From: Rheinheimera pacifica
GTDB taxonomy: Bacteria; Pseudomonadota; Gammaproteobacteria; Enterobacterales; Alteromonadaceae
Assembly: GCF_900108485.1 (NCBI RefSeq)
Contig: NZ_FNXF01000007.1
Location: 122,937-186,936, forward strand
Length of the DNA: 64,000 nucleotides
Direction: 5' to 3'
The notes beneath the pieces are model-generated. The model had not been told where the DNA came from. It ran no database searches and saw nothing but the letters and a program-made list of their open reading frames with translations. The translations under genes were made by a program, and so were the position numbers. Below, in pieces: positions 29,255-39,347 of this stretch (the stretch's first letter is position 1; every line of letters starts with the position of its first letter).

Positions 29255-30715
29255 ATTATTTCGCGAGTGTTAGATTTTTGCCGCCGTACTTTTGGCGGCA
29301 AGGCCACTAAGGCAAACAACCAGAAAACTAAAGCTGCAAGCAAAGTGCAACAAGCACCACGCCAGGCTCCAGGCGCCAGCCTGTTACCTGCCGTGCAGCG
29401 TTTAAGCCGTGATCAGCATGCTATTTCACGTAAAGACATCAGCCCCAATGCGCTTAAAGTACTGTACCGGCTTAAAGATGCTGGTTTTGATGCTTATCTG
29501 GTTGGCGGTTGTATCCGCGATTTATTGCTTGGCCTTAAACCAAAAGATTTTGATGTGGTAACCAATGCCAAACCCGAGCAGGTAAAACAGGTATTTCGTA
29601 ACTGCCGTCTGATTGGCCGCCGTTTTCGTTTAGCCCATGTTGTATTTGGCCGTGAAGTTATTGAAGTTGCAACCTTTCGTGGTCACCACAGTGGCGCCGA
29701 TGACGAAGCCGACACCGCACCTAAGTTAAAAACAGCCAGTTTAAGCGACCATGGCCAAATTCTGCGTGACAACGTGTACGGCACCATTGAAGAAGATGCA
29801 GAGCGGCGCGACTTTACCGTGAATGCGCTGTATTACTCGGTAAATGATTTCTGCATTTATGACTTCGCCAACGGCATGCAGGCTATAGCCGCACGTAAAA
29901 TTGAACTGATCGGCGATCCGGAAACACGGTATCGTGAAGATCCGGTGCGCATTTTGCGGGCGATCCGCTTTGCTACCAAACTGAATATGCAAATTGCTCC
30001 AGCCAGTGCAGAACCTATAGCACAGCTGGCGGTATTGTTGAAAAATATTCCGCCACCGCGTTTATTTGACGAGTTGGTAAAGCTGCTGCTGGCCGGTAAA
30101 GCCTTTGATAACTTTATGCTGATGCGCGACAGCAAAGTATTAAAACAGCTGCTGCCGCAGCTGGATAAACTATTAAAACAGGAACCGGAAGGCAAAGCGT
30201 TTCAGTTAGCTACTAAAGCACTGCAAAACACCGATGAGCGGGTTGACGCCGATAAACCGGTCACACCAGCCTTTATTTTTGCCGCCCTGTTATGGTACCC
30301 GGTAGAGCTGCGCAGCCAAATGCTGATAACCGACGGTTTAAGTGAAATTGATGCGATGAATATCGCCATGACCGAAGTGCTGGACGATATTCAGCGCACT
30401 ATTGCTATCCCTAAGCGCTTTACGCTGTCGATGCGGGATATCTGGGCGCTGCAAAGCCGTTTAACCAAACGCGCCGGGCGCCGTGCTTTTAAACTGCTGG
30501 AGCAGCCTAAGTTTCGGGGTGCCTTTGACTTTCTGCAATTGCGCGCCGAAGCTGAAGGCGGCAGTTTAGTTGAGCTGGCGCTGTGGTGGGAAAGATTTCA
30601 GTTTGCTGACGAAGCTGACCGGCTGCAACTGATCAACCAGCTGGGCAAAGAAGGCATCGACAAAGGCCCGCGCCGCCGTCGCAGCTATAAACGTAAACCC
30701 ACGGCAGAACAATGA
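29255..30715 (+). CDS. pcnB: PcnB, poly(A) polymerase I, with probable AUU start
   Basis: PcnB adds poly(A) tails that promote RNA decay. The conserved nucleotidyltransferase core is seen in YLVGGCIRDLLLGLKPKDFDVVTNA, with RNA-binding and polymerase regions through RREDPVRILRAIRFA and a basic tail RRRRSYKRKP. No ATG exists near the start. AGGAG (29243-29247) lies 7 bases before ATT 29255, and the next codons give (M)ISRVLDFCRR, aligning with MFTRVANFCRK of E. coli PcnB, which is known to start at AUU. A GTG at 29267 would remove conserved residues and has worse spacing. The gene overlaps folK by 4 bases. Confidence 0.9.
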   Translation: MISRVLDFCRRTFGGKATKANNQKTKAASKVQQAPRQAPGASLLPAVQRLSRDQHAISRKDISPNALKVLYRLKDAGFDAYLVGGCIRDLLLGLKPKDFDVVTNAKPEQVKQVFRNCRLIGRRFRLAHVVFGREVIEVATFRGHHSGADDEADTAPKLKTASLSDHGQILRDNVYGTIEEDAERRDFTVNALYYSVNDFCIYDFANGMQAIAARKIELIGDPETRYREDPVRILRAIRFATKLNMQIAPASAEPIAQLAVLLKNIPPPRLFDELVKLLLAGKAFDNFMLMRDSKVLKQLLPQLDKLLKQEPEGKAFQLATKALQNTDERVDADKPVTPAFIFAALLWYPVELRSQMLITDGLSEIDAMNIAMTEVLDDIQRTIAIPKRFTLSMRDIWALQSRLTKRAGRRAFKLLEQPKFRGAFDFLQLRAEAEGGSLVELALWWERFQFADEADRLQLINQLGKEGIDKGPRRRRSYKRKPTAEQ

Positions 30716-31212
30716 CACCGCTTCGCTGTTACATTGGTTTAGGCGCTAATCTGGATCAGCCGGTGGCGCAGTTGCAACAAGCTGTGCAGGCACTTAAGGA
30801 ACTGGCACAAAGCACGCTGGTGGCGGTATCCGGCCTTTACGGCTCTAAACCTATGGGGCCGCAAGACCAACCCGATTACGTTAATGCCGTCGCCGCAATA
30901 GACACCACATTAACACCAGAGCAGCTACTGGATGCCCTGCAACAGATAGAACAGCAGCAGGGCCGTAAACGTAAAGCCGAACGTTGGGGCCCACGCACAC
31001 TGGATTTAGACATTCTGCTGTACGGTAATCAGGTTATCGCCACTGAACGCTTAACCGTGCCGCACTATGGTTTGCGTGTACGTGAGTTTGTACTGTATCC
31101 CCTTTACGAAATTGCCCCCCAGCTTAACCTGCCGGACGGTACTGTATTATCCTCTTTACTGGCGCAGGTATCGCAAAATGGCCTGCAAAAACTTCACAGC
31201 AGTTGCAGCTGA
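30712..31212 (+). CDS. folK: FolK, 6-hydroxymethyl-7,8-dihydropterin pyrophosphokinase
   Basis: FolK transfers pyrophosphate from ATP to the pterin in folate synthesis. The 166-residue protein has the family sequence YIGLGANLDQP at the N-terminus, GPQDQPDYVNAVAAIDT, and the signature RWGPRTLDLDILLYG with the metal-binding Asp pair. It overlaps pcnB by ATGA, as in many gammaproteobacteria, and panB follows 53 bases later. Confidence 0.95.
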   Translation: MTPLRCYIGLGANLDQPVAQLQQAVQALKELAQSTLVAVSGLYGSKPMGPQDQPDYVNAVAAIDTTLTPEQLLDALQQIEQQQGRKRKAERWGPRTLDLDILLYGNQVIATERLTVPHYGLRVREFVLYPLYEIAPQLNLPDGTVLSSLLAQVSQNGLQKLHSSCS

Positions 31213-31229
31213 TCGCACTTTGTGCGATC
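31211..31229 (+). promoter_or_regulatory. Perfect hairpin at the folK-panB junction
   Basis: GATCGCAC (31211-31218) pairs with GTGCGATC (31222-31229) around TTT. The stem starts within the folK stop codon. The T tract after it is only two bases, so termination is likely weak; it may separate folK and panB expression or stabilise the upstream message. Confidence 0.4.
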
Positions 31230-31265
31230 TTGCGCGTCCTGCGTTAATGGTCGGATGAGAAGATT

Positions 31266-32057
31266 ATGGCTAAGATCACCACTGCCGTATTACAGAAAAT
31301 GAAGCAGCAAAGCGACAAGATCACTATGCTGACAGCCTATGATGCCAGCTTCGCGAAATTATTTGCCGAGCAAGGCGTAGAGGTACTGCTGATTGGCGAC
31401 TCCTTAGGTATGGTACTGCAAGGCCACGGCGATACATTGCCGGTTACCGTTAACGACATTGCTTATCATACCCGCGCTGTGCGCGCCGGTGCTCCGGATG
31501 CGTTTGTCATCGCCGATATGCCGTTTATGAGCTACGGTACCCTGGAGCAAGCGTTGCAAAGCGTAGTACCGCTGATGCAGGCTGGTGCCAATATGGTGAA
31601 ACTCGAAGGCGGCGACTTTTTGCTGCCTACCGTAAAAGCTTTAACCGAGCGCGGCGTGCCGGTATGTGGCCATTTAGGTTTAACACCGCAGTCGGTGCAT
31701 ATCTTTGGTGGTTATAAAGTACAGGGTAAAACCGATACTGCCGCCGATGCCATGGTGGCGCAAGCCAAAGCCCTGCAAGACGCCGGCGCCCAGTTGCTGG
31801 TGTTAGAATGCATTCCCACCGCCTTAGCTAAACGCATTACCGAAGCGCTAAGCATTCCGGTTATCGGTATTGGCGCCGGTAATGTTACCGATGGCCAGGT
31901 GCTGGTAATGCATGATTTACTTGGCATCAGCAGTGGTTATATTCCGAAATTTTCCAAGAATTATCTGGCACAAACCGGCGAGATCAGAAGCGCTATTGCC
32001 GCTTATGTCAGCGAAGTAAAGAGCCAGACTTTTCCTGCCAGCGAACACAGTTTTTAA
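31266..32057 (+). CDS. panB: PanB, ketopantoate hydroxymethyltransferase
   Basis: PanB makes ketopantoate from 2-oxoisovalerate and methylene-tetrahydrofolate, the first pantothenate step. The 263-residue length fits. Conserved stretches are [30 protein letters not shown] with the metal ligand Asp, and a C-terminal [17 protein letters not shown]. It precedes panC by 5 bases in a panBC operon that lacks panD. Confidence 0.96.
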   Translation: MAKITTAVLQKMKQQSDKITMLTAYDASFAKLFAEQGVEVLLIGDSLGMVLQGHGDTLPVTVNDIAYHTRAVRAGAPDAFVIADMPFMSYGTLEQALQSVVPLMQAGANMVKLEGGDFLLPTVKALTERGVPVCGHLGLTPQSVHIFGGYKVQGKTDTAADAMVAQAKALQDAGAQLLVLECIPTALAKRITEALSIPVIGIGAGNVTDGQVLVMHDLLGISSGYIPKFSKNYLAQTGEIRSAIAAYVSEVKSQTFPASEHSF

Positions 32058-32062
32058 ACCCG

Positions 32063-32905
32063 ATGAAAATACTCAACTCTATTGCTGCGCTGCGGGCACA
32101 AATCAGTGCCTGGCGGCAAAATGGCGAACGTATCGCTTTTGTGCCCACTATGGGCAACCTGCATAACGGCCACTTAAAACTGGTTGATGTTGCCAAAAGC
32201 CACGCCGACCGGGTGATTGTCAGCATCTTTGTAAACCCGATGCAGTTTGGCAAAAATGAAGATCTCGACAGCTACCCGCGTACGCTGGAGGCTGATTGCG
32301 CCGGGCTGACGGCCCATGGCGCCGATGCGGTATTTACCCCTACGCCGGATATGATGTACCCGCGCGGCCTGGACGTGCAAACCTTTGTTGAAGTGCCGCT
32401 GCTCGGCGATTTGCACTGCGGTGCCAGCCGTGCCGGCCATTTCCGTGGTGTGTCGACTATTGTTTGTAAGCTGTTTAATCTGGTGCAACCGGACATTGCC
32501 TGCTTTGGCCAGAAGGATTATCAGCAACTGGCCATTATCCGCCAAATGGTAACCGATTTATCCTTACCGATTGACATTATAGGTGTAGCGACAGAGCGTG
32601 CAGCTAATGGCCTGGCGCTAAGCTCACGCAATGGCTATTTAACGCCGGAGCAATTAGCAACAGCCCCACAGCTGTATCAAGTGTTACAACAACTGCGCGC
32701 ACAAATCCTGGCCGGTAACCATGATTACCGCAGCCTGGAGTTGCAAACTAAACAACAACTGACCGCTGCCGGTTTTACGCCGGACTATATTGATATCTCT
32801 GATCAAACCGATCTGACGCTGGCAACCGATGCACAGCAGCCTAAAGTGATTCTGGCTGCTGCCTGGCTGGGCAGCACCCGGCTGATTGATAACCTGGAAG
32901 TCTGA
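32063..32905 (+). CDS. panC: PanC, pantothenate synthetase
   Basis: PanC joins pantoate to beta-alanine using ATP. The 280-residue protein shows the [16 protein letters not shown] motif (HxGH type) near residue 27-42, [18 protein letters not shown], the [12 protein letters not shown] segment and SSRNGYL, all typical. The gene ends the panBC operon, and a GC-rich hairpin with TTT (32920-32943) follows its stop. Its beta-alanine probably comes from PanP at 41160-42824, since no panD is present here. Confidence 0.96.
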   Translation: MKILNSIAALRAQISAWRQNGERIAFVPTMGNLHNGHLKLVDVAKSHADRVIVSIFVNPMQFGKNEDLDSYPRTLEADCAGLTAHGADAVFTPTPDMMYPRGLDVQTFVEVPLLGDLHCGASRAGHFRGVSTIVCKLFNLVQPDIACFGQKDYQQLAIIRQMVTDLSLPIDIIGVATERAANGLALSSRNGYLTPEQLATAPQLYQVLQQLRAQILAGNHDYRSLELQTKQQLTAAGFTPDYIDISDQTDLTLATDAQQPKVILAAAWLGSTRLIDNLEV

Positions 32906-32919
32906 GTTACTTGCTGTTG

Positions 32920-32944
32920 CCCGGCAGTTGCTCAGGCCGGGTTT
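32920..32944. terminator. Hairpin after panC
   Basis: CCCGGC (32920-32925) and GCCGGG (32936-32941) form a 6-bp stem followed by TTT on the plus strand. It overlaps the end of the convergent transporter gene. It is short, so confidence is modest. Confidence 0.4.
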
Positions 32945-35289
32945 AACGGCCAAAACAGCGGCAATAATGCCATGGTAATAACAAACAATAATAAGCTAAG
33001 CGGCCCACCCACTTTTAAATAATCGACAAAGCGATAGCCCCCCGGCCCCATTACCAGCGTATTGGCGGCATGCGATACCGGGCTGGCCAGGCTGGTGGCT
33101 GCTACCGCCACTATCATCATCGCACTTTGGCCGTTCACCCCCAGCGCATTGCTGAGCATTAAACCAATCGGCGCCATAATCAGCACCAGTGCCACAGTGG
33201 GCACCACTAAAGTACCCAGTGCCGTAACCAGATACAAACCGGCCATTACTGCCAAAGGGCCAAATTGGCCGGGCCCTGCCAGCACAGCATCTGCCAGCCA
33301 GGTGGCGGTGCCGGAATGTTGCATCGCCGCTCCCAGCGGCAGCATGCCGGCGATCAGAAAAATAGAGCGCCAGTCAATGGCCGCATAAGCCTGCTCCATG
33401 CTTAAACAGCGGCTGGCAACCATTAACGTCGCCGCCAGAATGGCCGCCAGATAAACCGGTAATATGCCGGCTACTGTCAGGGCTATCATCAACAGGATTA
33501 ATCCGGCAGCCAAAGGCGCCTTGCTGGCATTCACCGGCTTTACCTGTACCGGGTTTAATACAATCAGATGCTCACTTTCGGTAAGCATCGCCAGCCGCGG
33601 CCGCGGCCCTACAATTAACAGCGCATCTCCCGCCTGCAACAACATACTGCCCAGTGCCGAGCGATACGCGCGGCCTTCGCGCCAAATGGCCGCCACTTCA
33701 ACTTTATAACGTTTATCAAGTTGCAGCGCATTAACACTTTTGCCGATGTATTTACTACGCGGGTGTAAAGTGGCTTCTATCAGCTCCAGCTTACCTTTTG
33801 CCAGTAAATCCAGATAAGGCGACATATCGTCCAGCCGCTCCAGCTGTTTAAAGCCGCGCAGAATGTCCAGGTCTTCCTCCCGCCCCTGGATCAGCAGCAA
33901 GTCGCCGGCTTGCAGTGTATCGTCAGAGTGAAACTGCTGGATAATCTCGCCCTGGCGAAACAGCCCCAGTAAACGAAAATCAAAGGCATCGCCCAGCCGG
34001 TTATCCGCAAAGGTGCTGTCAACCAGCGGGCTGTCAGCCGGTAAACCCAGCACGAATAGGCGTTCTTCCAATTTATAGTGCTGTATTACATCATCCGGGC
34101 TAAGCAACTGTAATACACTGAACGCTGCTTGCCTGGCCATGGCGTCCAGCGCACTTTTGCTGCCCTGCACCAGAATTTTATCACCAGCGGCCAGCGATAA
34201 ATCGGCCAGCCGCGTACGTAACGTTTGGCCGCCACGTTTTATCGCCAGCACATTAATCTGGTAGTGCTCGCGAAAACGGTGGTGCTGCAATACTTCGCCC
34301 ACCAGCACGCTGTCAGGCGCTACCTCCAACTCAGCCAGGCCACTGGCTGCCAGCAATTTCTCATGCAGCATTGGTGCTTCGCGTTCAATGGTTAACGAGT
34401 TCCAGCTACGCAGCCGTTCAAACCGGCTGAATTTACCCTGTGCCAGTATAATATCGCCGCCCTGAAGAACAGTATGGCGCGATGGCAGGGTAAAGGTTTC
34501 ACTGCCCCGGGTCAGGGCGATAACGATCAGGCCGGCGGTATTAATTAAGCCAGACTCATCAAGGGTACGTCCGGCCAGTAAAGAGTCATCAGGTAAGCGC
34601 AGCGCAAAAATCCGCTCCTGCAAGCCGTATTGATCGCTGAGGTTTTTACTGCCCGCCAGGCCAGCGCGGCCGGGATCGGTATCCGGTAACAAGTGACGGC
34701 CAATAAAGGCGACAAACAAGGTTCCGGCCAATAAAACCGGTAAACCGATTAAAGCGAAATCAAATAACTTAAATCCGCTAAGGCCACTGTCTTCCAGCGC
34801 AATATGCACCAGTAAATTGGGCGGTGTGCCAATTAAGGTGATTAAACCACCAAGCATGGCGCCAAAGGCCATTGGCATCAGCACCTTGGCCGGTGAAATA
34901 CCGCAGCGTCTGGCCGCTTCTACCGTAACCGGCAGTAATAAGGCCACCACGCCTATATTGCTCATAAAAGCTGATAACAACCCGGAAATCAGCATAATGA
35001 CAATGATCATCCTGATTTCACTGCTACCGGATAAGCGAATCACCTGCCGCCCGATACCGTCGGCAATACCCACACGGGTTAAGCCCTCACTCATAATAAA
35101 CATCGCCCAGACGGTAATCACCGCCGGGTTACTAAACCCACTTATGGCCTCTGCCGGCGATACCAGGCCCAATAAAGCCAAAGTACATAACACCAATAAA
35201 GCGACCACATCCATCCGCAACCAGCCGGTAACAAACAATACCAGGGCTGCCAGCAGTATCAATAAGACCTGGGCGATATCCGGCGTCAT
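32932..35289 (-). CDS. SLC13/DASS-type permease with four RCK_C (TrkA-C) domains
   Basis: The 785-residue protein has N-terminal membrane segments (SAFMSNIGVVALLLPV and IGTPPNLLVH, near residues 110-160, are the Na+/anion carrier signatures), a long cytoplasmic centre and C-terminal membrane segments (SLASPVSHAANTLVMGPGGYRF). The centre contains four similar RCK_C/TrkA-C units at about 220-290, 310-385, 405-480 and 495-570, each with a GD..L.QG type ending (GGDIILAQG, AGDKILVQG, AGDLLLIQG, AGDALLIVG). Substrates may include sulfate or dicarboxylates; this cannot be read from sequence. AGGTGG precedes ATG 35289, preferred over GTG 35298. Confidence 0.85.
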   Translation of the reverse strand: MTPDIAQVLLILLAALVLFVTGWLRMDVVALLVLCTLALLGLVSPAEAISGFSNPAVITVWAMFIMSEGLTRVGIADGIGRQVIRLSGSSEIRMIIVIMLISGLLSAFMSNIGVVALLLPVTVEAARRCGISPAKVLMPMAFGAMLGGLITLIGTPPNLLVHIALEDSGLSGFKLFDFALIGLPVLLAGTLFVAFIGRHLLPDTDPGRAGLAGSKNLSDQYGLQERIFALRLPDDSLLAGRTLDESGLINTAGLIVIALTRGSETFTLPSRHTVLQGGDIILAQGKFSRFERLRSWNSLTIEREAPMLHEKLLAASGLAELEVAPDSVLVGEVLQHHRFREHYQINVLAIKRGGQTLRTRLADLSLAAGDKILVQGSKSALDAMARQAAFSVLQLLSPDDVIQHYKLEERLFVLGLPADSPLVDSTFADNRLGDAFDFRLLGLFRQGEIIQQFHSDDTLQAGDLLLIQGREEDLDILRGFKQLERLDDMSPYLDLLAKGKLELIEATLHPRSKYIGKSVNALQLDKRYKVEVAAIWREGRAYRSALGSMLLQAGDALLIVGPRPRLAMLTESEHLIVLNPVQVKPVNASKAPLAAGLILLMIALTVAGILPVYLAAILAATLMVASRCLSMEQAYAAIDWRSIFLIAGMLPLGAAMQHSGTATWLADAVLAGPGQFGPLAVMAGLYLVTALGTLVVPTVALVLIMAPIGLMLSNALGVNGQSAMMIVAVAATSLASPVSHAANTLVMGPGGYRFVDYLKVGGPLSLLLFVITMALLPLFWPLNPA

Positions 35290-35452
35290 AATAACCACCT
35301 CAGCAAAGTATGTAACGCCATGTCTATGCTGCTCAACAATACGTTCAGGATAATAATACCTCGTGCCATGGTTACAGTGAGCTCTCCCGGTTAATTAGAT
35401 GAACAGCCGATACGCTAATTTCTTCTCAGTTTACAACATCAAGACAGAAAAA

Positions 35453-35492
35453 ATGTTCTGGATCAAGCTATAACCGCATTGATAGCTATACT
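35453..35492 (+). promoter_or_regulatory. Possible FNR-dependent promoter of the prenyltransferase-frd operon
   Basis: A sequence ATGTT-ctgg-ATCAA (35453-35466) matches the FNR consensus TTGAT-N4-ATCAA perfectly in the right half and in three of five positions in the left half. Its centre lies 27 bases before TATACT (35487-35492), which places it near -40, the class II activator position. No -35 box is needed in that layout. Anaerobic activation of frd by FNR is known in E. coli; its use here is inferred. Confidence 0.45.
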
Positions 35493-35522
35493 CTGTAGCA
35501 AAGATGGTTAAAGGATACTTTT

Positions 35523-36431
35523 TTGCTGAAACAACTTTGCGGCGTCGCGCGGATAAACTTTCTCAGTCTTACCCTGGTCTGTATTGCTCTGGCTGCCGGA
35601 GCAAGCTGGCAAGCTGGCTTTGTTTTACACTATGCTACGCTTGCGCTGGTAACAGCCGTAGGGCTATGTGCTCATCTTAGTGTTAATGCTTTTAATGAAT
35701 ACTTCGACTTTAAATCAGGGCTGGATTTTCTCACCGAACGTACGCCGTTCAGCGGCGGCAGTGGCACCCTGGTCCGCCACCCGACAGCCAGTACCTCCGC
35801 TTTAACATTGGCAATTGTCAGCCTGCTGCTCACCATTGGCGGCGGCCTGTACCTCAGCTATCAATTAAACTGGCTACCCTTAATGCTTGGCATGCCGGGT
35901 GTAGTACTTATTTATGCGTACACCCAATATGTTAACCGTTGGCCACTGCTGTGCCTGCTGGCACCCGGCATCGGTTTTGGCGTTTTTATGACACTGGGCA
36001 GCTACTGGGTATTGGCCGGCAGCGTCAGTGCCGCAGCCTGGGTGCTGGCGGTTATTATGCTGTTACTGGTCAGTAATTTGTTACTGTTAAACCAGTTTCC
36101 GGATGTCGATGCAGACCGTCGCGTGGGCCGGCGCCACTTGCCTATCGTTATCGGCCGGCGGCGTAGTGCCAGCGTTTACACTCTGCTGCTATTGCTAAGT
36201 TACCTGGTGTTATTAGCCGCGGTGGCAGGCGGCATTTTGCCCCGCCAGTGCCTGTTAGCATTACTTAGCCTGCCACTGCTGATAAAGCTGCTGCCGGGCC
36301 TGTTCCGCTACGCCGATAAACCCAAACAACTCACGCCCTACCTGGGGCTGAATGTACTGCTGTGCCACCTTTATCCGCTGCTGTTACTGGCAGGGCTGAT
36401 TTGGGCCGGTATTGGCCATAAGGCACTTTGA
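35523..36431 (+). CDS. UbiA-family prenyltransferase (MenA-like), first gene of the frd operon
   Basis: The 302-residue integral membrane protein has about eight or nine helices and the two Asp-rich motifs of UbiA-type enzymes: NEYFDFKSGLD near residue 57-67 and NQFPDVDADRRVGRRHLP near residue 195. These bind Mg-prenyl diphosphate for transfer to an aromatic acceptor, as in MenA or UbiA. Start is TTG at 35523 with AAGGA 7 bases upstream. It overlaps frdA by one base (TGATG), so it is in the same transcript. The acceptor is unknown; a low-potential quinone used by fumarate reductase is a reasonable guess. Confidence 0.8.
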   Translation: MLKQLCGVARINFLSLTLVCIALAAGASWQAGFVLHYATLALVTAVGLCAHLSVNAFNEYFDFKSGLDFLTERTPFSGGSGTLVRHPTASTSALTLAIVSLLLTIGGGLYLSYQLNWLPLMLGMPGVVLIYAYTQYVNRWPLLCLLAPGIGFGVFMTLGSYWVLAGSVSAAAWVLAVIMLLLVSNLLLLNQFPDVDADRRVGRRHLPIVIGRRRSASVYTLLLLLSYLVLLAAVAGGILPRQCLLALLSLPLLIKLLPGLFRYADKPKQLTPYLGLNVLLCHLYPLLLLAGLIWAGIGHKAL

Positions 36432-38233
36432 TGCAAATACTGCAAACAGACATTATTGTGGTTGGTGGCGGTGGCGCCGGTTTACGCGCCGCCATTGCCG
36501 CTGCTGAAGCTGCACCGCAATTAGGTATTACTTTGCTGTCAAAAGTATACCCAATGCGCTCGCACACAGTAGCTGCCGAAGGGGGCGCAGCGGCGGTAAC
36601 CTTACGTAGCGACAGTGCAGCCGCGCATTTTCACGATACCGTTAGCGGCGGTGACTGGCTGGCCGATCAGCCGGTGGTGGAGTTCTTTGTTAAGCAGGCC
36701 TATCGCGAGCTGGTACAACTGGAACACTGGGGCTGCCCCTGGAGCCGCCAGCAAGATGGCAACGTTGCCGTACGCCGTTTTGGCGGCATGAAAACCGAAC
36801 GCACCTGGTTTGCCGCCGATAAAACCGGCTTTCATATTTTACATACCTTATTTCAAACCAGCCTGAAATACCCGGCCATTAAGCGGCTGGATGAATATTT
36901 TATGTTGGATCTGCTGCGTGCCGGCGACCAGGTAGTGGGCGTGTTAGCCCTGGCGCTGAACAGCGGCGAGCTGGTACAAATTCAGGCTAAAAGTGTCATT
37001 TTGGCCACCGGCGGTGCCGGCCGGGTGTTTCATTACAATACCAATGGCGGCATTGTTACCGGTGATGGTATGGCACTGGCCTATCGCCATGGTGTGGCGC
37101 TGCGTGATATGGAGTTTATGCAATATCACCCCACCGGTTTACCGGGTTCCGGTATTTTAATTACCGAGGCCTGCCGCGGCGAAGGTGCGGTATTACTGAA
37201 TAAACACGGCAAACGGTATTTACAAGACTATGGCTTAGGCCCGGAAACACCGTTAGGCCAGCCGCAAAATAAACAAATGGAGCTGGGCCCCCGCGATAAA
37301 CTATCGCAGGCATTCTGGCATGAACAACAAGCTGGCCGCTGCGGCGACTATAACGGCCATGCGGTGGTGTATCTGGACTTACGCCACTTAAGCCGTGCGC
37401 ATTTACAGCAGCGGCTGCCGTTTATCTGTGAGCTGGCCAAAGCCTATGTCGATATTGACCCGGCGCAGGAAGCCATTCCAATCCGCCCGGCGGTACATTA
37501 CACCATGGGCGGTATTGCTACCGACATTAACTGCCAAACCTCACTGCCGGGTTTATATGCCGTGGGCGAATGCGCCTCGGTCGGCTTGCATGGTGCTAAC
37601 CGGCTGGGGTCAAACTCGTTAACAGAATTGCTGGTATTTGGCCGTGTTGCCGGTGAGCAGGCAGCGCATTATGCCAGCCAATGTCCGCCGGCAGACAGCA
37701 AAGCACTGAGTGTACAAAGCGAAATGTCACAGCGCTGGCTTAACCGCCGTTTTGGTACTAATACCACTGATTCCGTAGCACAGCTGCGCCACGATATGAC
37801 ACTGGCAATGGAGCAAGGCTGTGGCATTTACCGCACCGGTGAGGGCCTGGCGCAATGTCAGCAACAGTTGCTGGGGCTACAGCAGCGTTATCAGCAGCTT
37901 AAAGTTACCGACCGCAGTAAGGTGTTTAACTCTGAGCTGCTGCAGTATCTGGAACTGGGCTTTGGCCTGGATGTGGCGCTGGCTATTTGCAGCGCTGCAA
38001 TGGCCCGTACCGAGTCACGCGGTGCGCATCAGCGGCTCGACAGCGGCATGACAGCGCGTAACGACGCCGGTTTTTTGTGCCATTCGCAGCTGTATTATAA
38101 GGCGCATAACTTACCCCATCTTAGCTGGCAAGCCGTGCAGATCAGCAGCCTGCCACCGGCACAGCGCAGCTATAGTGCAGATAATGTCTCTGCAACTAAT
38201 AGTGTTGATAGCACACCAGGAACACAGCCATGA
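36431..38233 (+). CDS. frdA: FrdA, fumarate reductase flavoprotein subunit
   Basis: The 600-residue flavoprotein has the dinucleotide fold [18 protein letters not shown], the covalent-FAD histidine in [11 protein letters not shown] (about residue 43), the substrate HPTG in [12 protein letters not shown], and [24 protein letters not shown] near the C-terminus. With FrdBCD it reduces fumarate using quinol, although the family also includes succinate dehydrogenase; the two short membrane subunits FrdC and FrdD fit Frd. AAGG lies 6 bases before the ATG. It overlaps frdB by 4 bases. Confidence 0.93.
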   Translation: MQILQTDIIVVGGGGAGLRAAIAAAEAAPQLGITLLSKVYPMRSHTVAAEGGAAAVTLRSDSAAAHFHDTVSGGDWLADQPVVEFFVKQAYRELVQLEHWGCPWSRQQDGNVAVRRFGGMKTERTWFAADKTGFHILHTLFQTSLKYPAIKRLDEYFMLDLLRAGDQVVGVLALALNSGELVQIQAKSVILATGGAGRVFHYNTNGGIVTGDGMALAYRHGVALRDMEFMQYHPTGLPGSGILITEACRGEGAVLLNKHGKRYLQDYGLGPETPLGQPQNKQMELGPRDKLSQAFWHEQQAGRCGDYNGHAVVYLDLRHLSRAHLQQRLPFICELAKAYVDIDPAQEAIPIRPAVHYTMGGIATDINCQTSLPGLYAVGECASVGLHGANRLGSNSLTELLVFGRVAGEQAAHYASQCPPADSKALSVQSEMSQRWLNRRFGTNTTDSVAQLRHDMTLAMEQGCGIYRTGEGLAQCQQQLLGLQQRYQQLKVTDRSKVFNSELLQYLELGFGLDVALAICSAAMARTESRGAHQRLDSGMTARNDAGFLCHSQLYYKAHNLPHLSWQAVQISSLPPAQRSYSADNVSATNSVDSTPGTQP

Positions 38234-38946
38234 CTGATTACCAACTGTTGATCCAGCGCTATGATCCGGAGCACGACAACGAACCGCGGCTGCAGCGTTT
38301 TACTGTGCCGGGCGATCACACCACATCGGTGTTGGATGCGCTGTTGTACGTGCAACAAAAGCGGGACGTAACGCTGGGTTTGCGCTGGTCATGCCGGATG
38401 GCCATTTGCGGCTCGTGCGGTGTTATGGTTAACGGCATACCCAAATTGGGTTGCAAAACCTTTTTACGTGACTATCACTCAGACATCACTATCGAACCAC
38501 TGGCGCACTTTGCGGTAGAGAAAGACCTGATTGTTGATATGACCCAGTTTCTGGCGCATTTGTCGGCCATCAAACCCTATCTGATTAACGACTACAGCGG
38601 CACAGCGTTGCATAAGCAAACGCCGACGCAACTGGCAAAGTATCAGCAATTTTCTAACTGCATTAATTGCGGCCTGTGCTATTCGGCCTGCCCGCAATTT
38701 GGCTTAAACCCGGAGTTTTTAGGCCCGGCAGCTATTACGCTGGCCCAGCGCTACAACCTCGATAGCCGTGACAACGGCAAAGCCGCACGTATGCCGCAGT
38801 TAAACGGTAAAAACGGCGCCTGGGGTTGCACCTTTGTGGGGTTTTGCTCAGATGTTTGCCCTAAACAACTAGACCCGGCAGCAGCGGTGAATCAGGCCAA
38901 AGTTGAGTCGGCAAAAGATTTTATTATCAGCATGTTTAAACCCTAA
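38230..38946 (+). CDS. frdB: FrdB, fumarate reductase iron-sulfur subunit
   Basis: The 238-residue protein carries the three iron-sulfur cluster motifs: [2Fe-2S] in [10 protein letters not shown] with a later Cys in KLGCKTF, [4Fe-4S] in [12 protein letters not shown] and [3Fe-4S] in [14 protein letters not shown]. It passes electrons between the quinone site and FrdA. It lies between frdA (ATGA overlap) and frdC (11-base gap with AAGGAG). Confidence 0.93.
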   Translation: MTDYQLLIQRYDPEHDNEPRLQRFTVPGDHTTSVLDALLYVQQKRDVTLGLRWSCRMAICGSCGVMVNGIPKLGCKTFLRDYHSDITIEPLAHFAVEKDLIVDMTQFLAHLSAIKPYLINDYSGTALHKQTPTQLAKYQQFSNCINCGLCYSACPQFGLNPEFLGPAAITLAQRYNLDSRDNGKAARMPQLNGKNGAWGCTFVGFCSDVCPKQLDPAAAVNQAKVESAKDFIISMFKP

Positions 38947-38957
38947 GGAGCACGGCG

Positions 38958-39347
38958 ATGAACACACCCGTTTCTGCGCGTAAACCTTATCAATCCAAAC
39001 TTAGCCGCAGCTGGTGGCTTAAACATAACTATTACCGGCTGTATATGCTGCGCGAGGCTACAGTGCTGCCGCTGCTGTTTTTTATTGGCTGTTTACTGTA
39101 TGGCCTGTATTGCTTAACGCAAGGCGCTGCCCACTGGCAGAGTTTTCAGACGTTTATGCAACAAGGCTGGGTAATAGCACTGAATCTGCTGGCTTTTGCG
39201 GCCAGCCTGTTTCATGCCAAAACCTTTTTTGCACTGTTCCCGCGGGTAATGCCGCTGGCACCAGCCTGGTTGATGATCAGTGGCCAATGGCTGGCAACAT
39301 TGCTGGTCGCCGCTGGCGTACTACTGCTGTGTGGTGGCTGGCTATGA
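38958..39347 (+). CDS. frdC: FrdC, fumarate reductase membrane anchor C
   Basis: The 129-residue protein has a basic cytosolic start (SARKPYQSKLSRSWWLKHNYYRLYMLREAT, the FrdC signature) and three membrane helices, with FHAKTFFALFPRVMP between helices two and three. It anchors FrdAB and helps form the quinone site. It overlaps frdD by 4 bases. Confidence 0.93.
   Translation: MNTPVSARKPYQSKLSRSWWLKHNYYRLYMLREATVLPLLFFIGCLLYGLYCLTQGAAHWQSFQTFMQQGWVIALNLLAFAASLFHAKTFFALFPRVMPLAPAWLMISGQWLATLLVAAGVLLLCGGWL

Noticed and set aside
29267..29269. GTG as start of pcnB
   Set aside because: It would drop conserved N-terminal residues and is further from the AGGAG than the ATT at 29255.
31211..31229. 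CRP site before panB
   Set aside because: The palindrome is GATCGCAC/GTGCGATC with a three-base centre, which does not fit TGTGA-N6-TCACA.
39110..39343. Upstream extension of frdD
   Set aside because: It runs over frdC in another frame; the FrdD N-terminus and overlap point to 39344.
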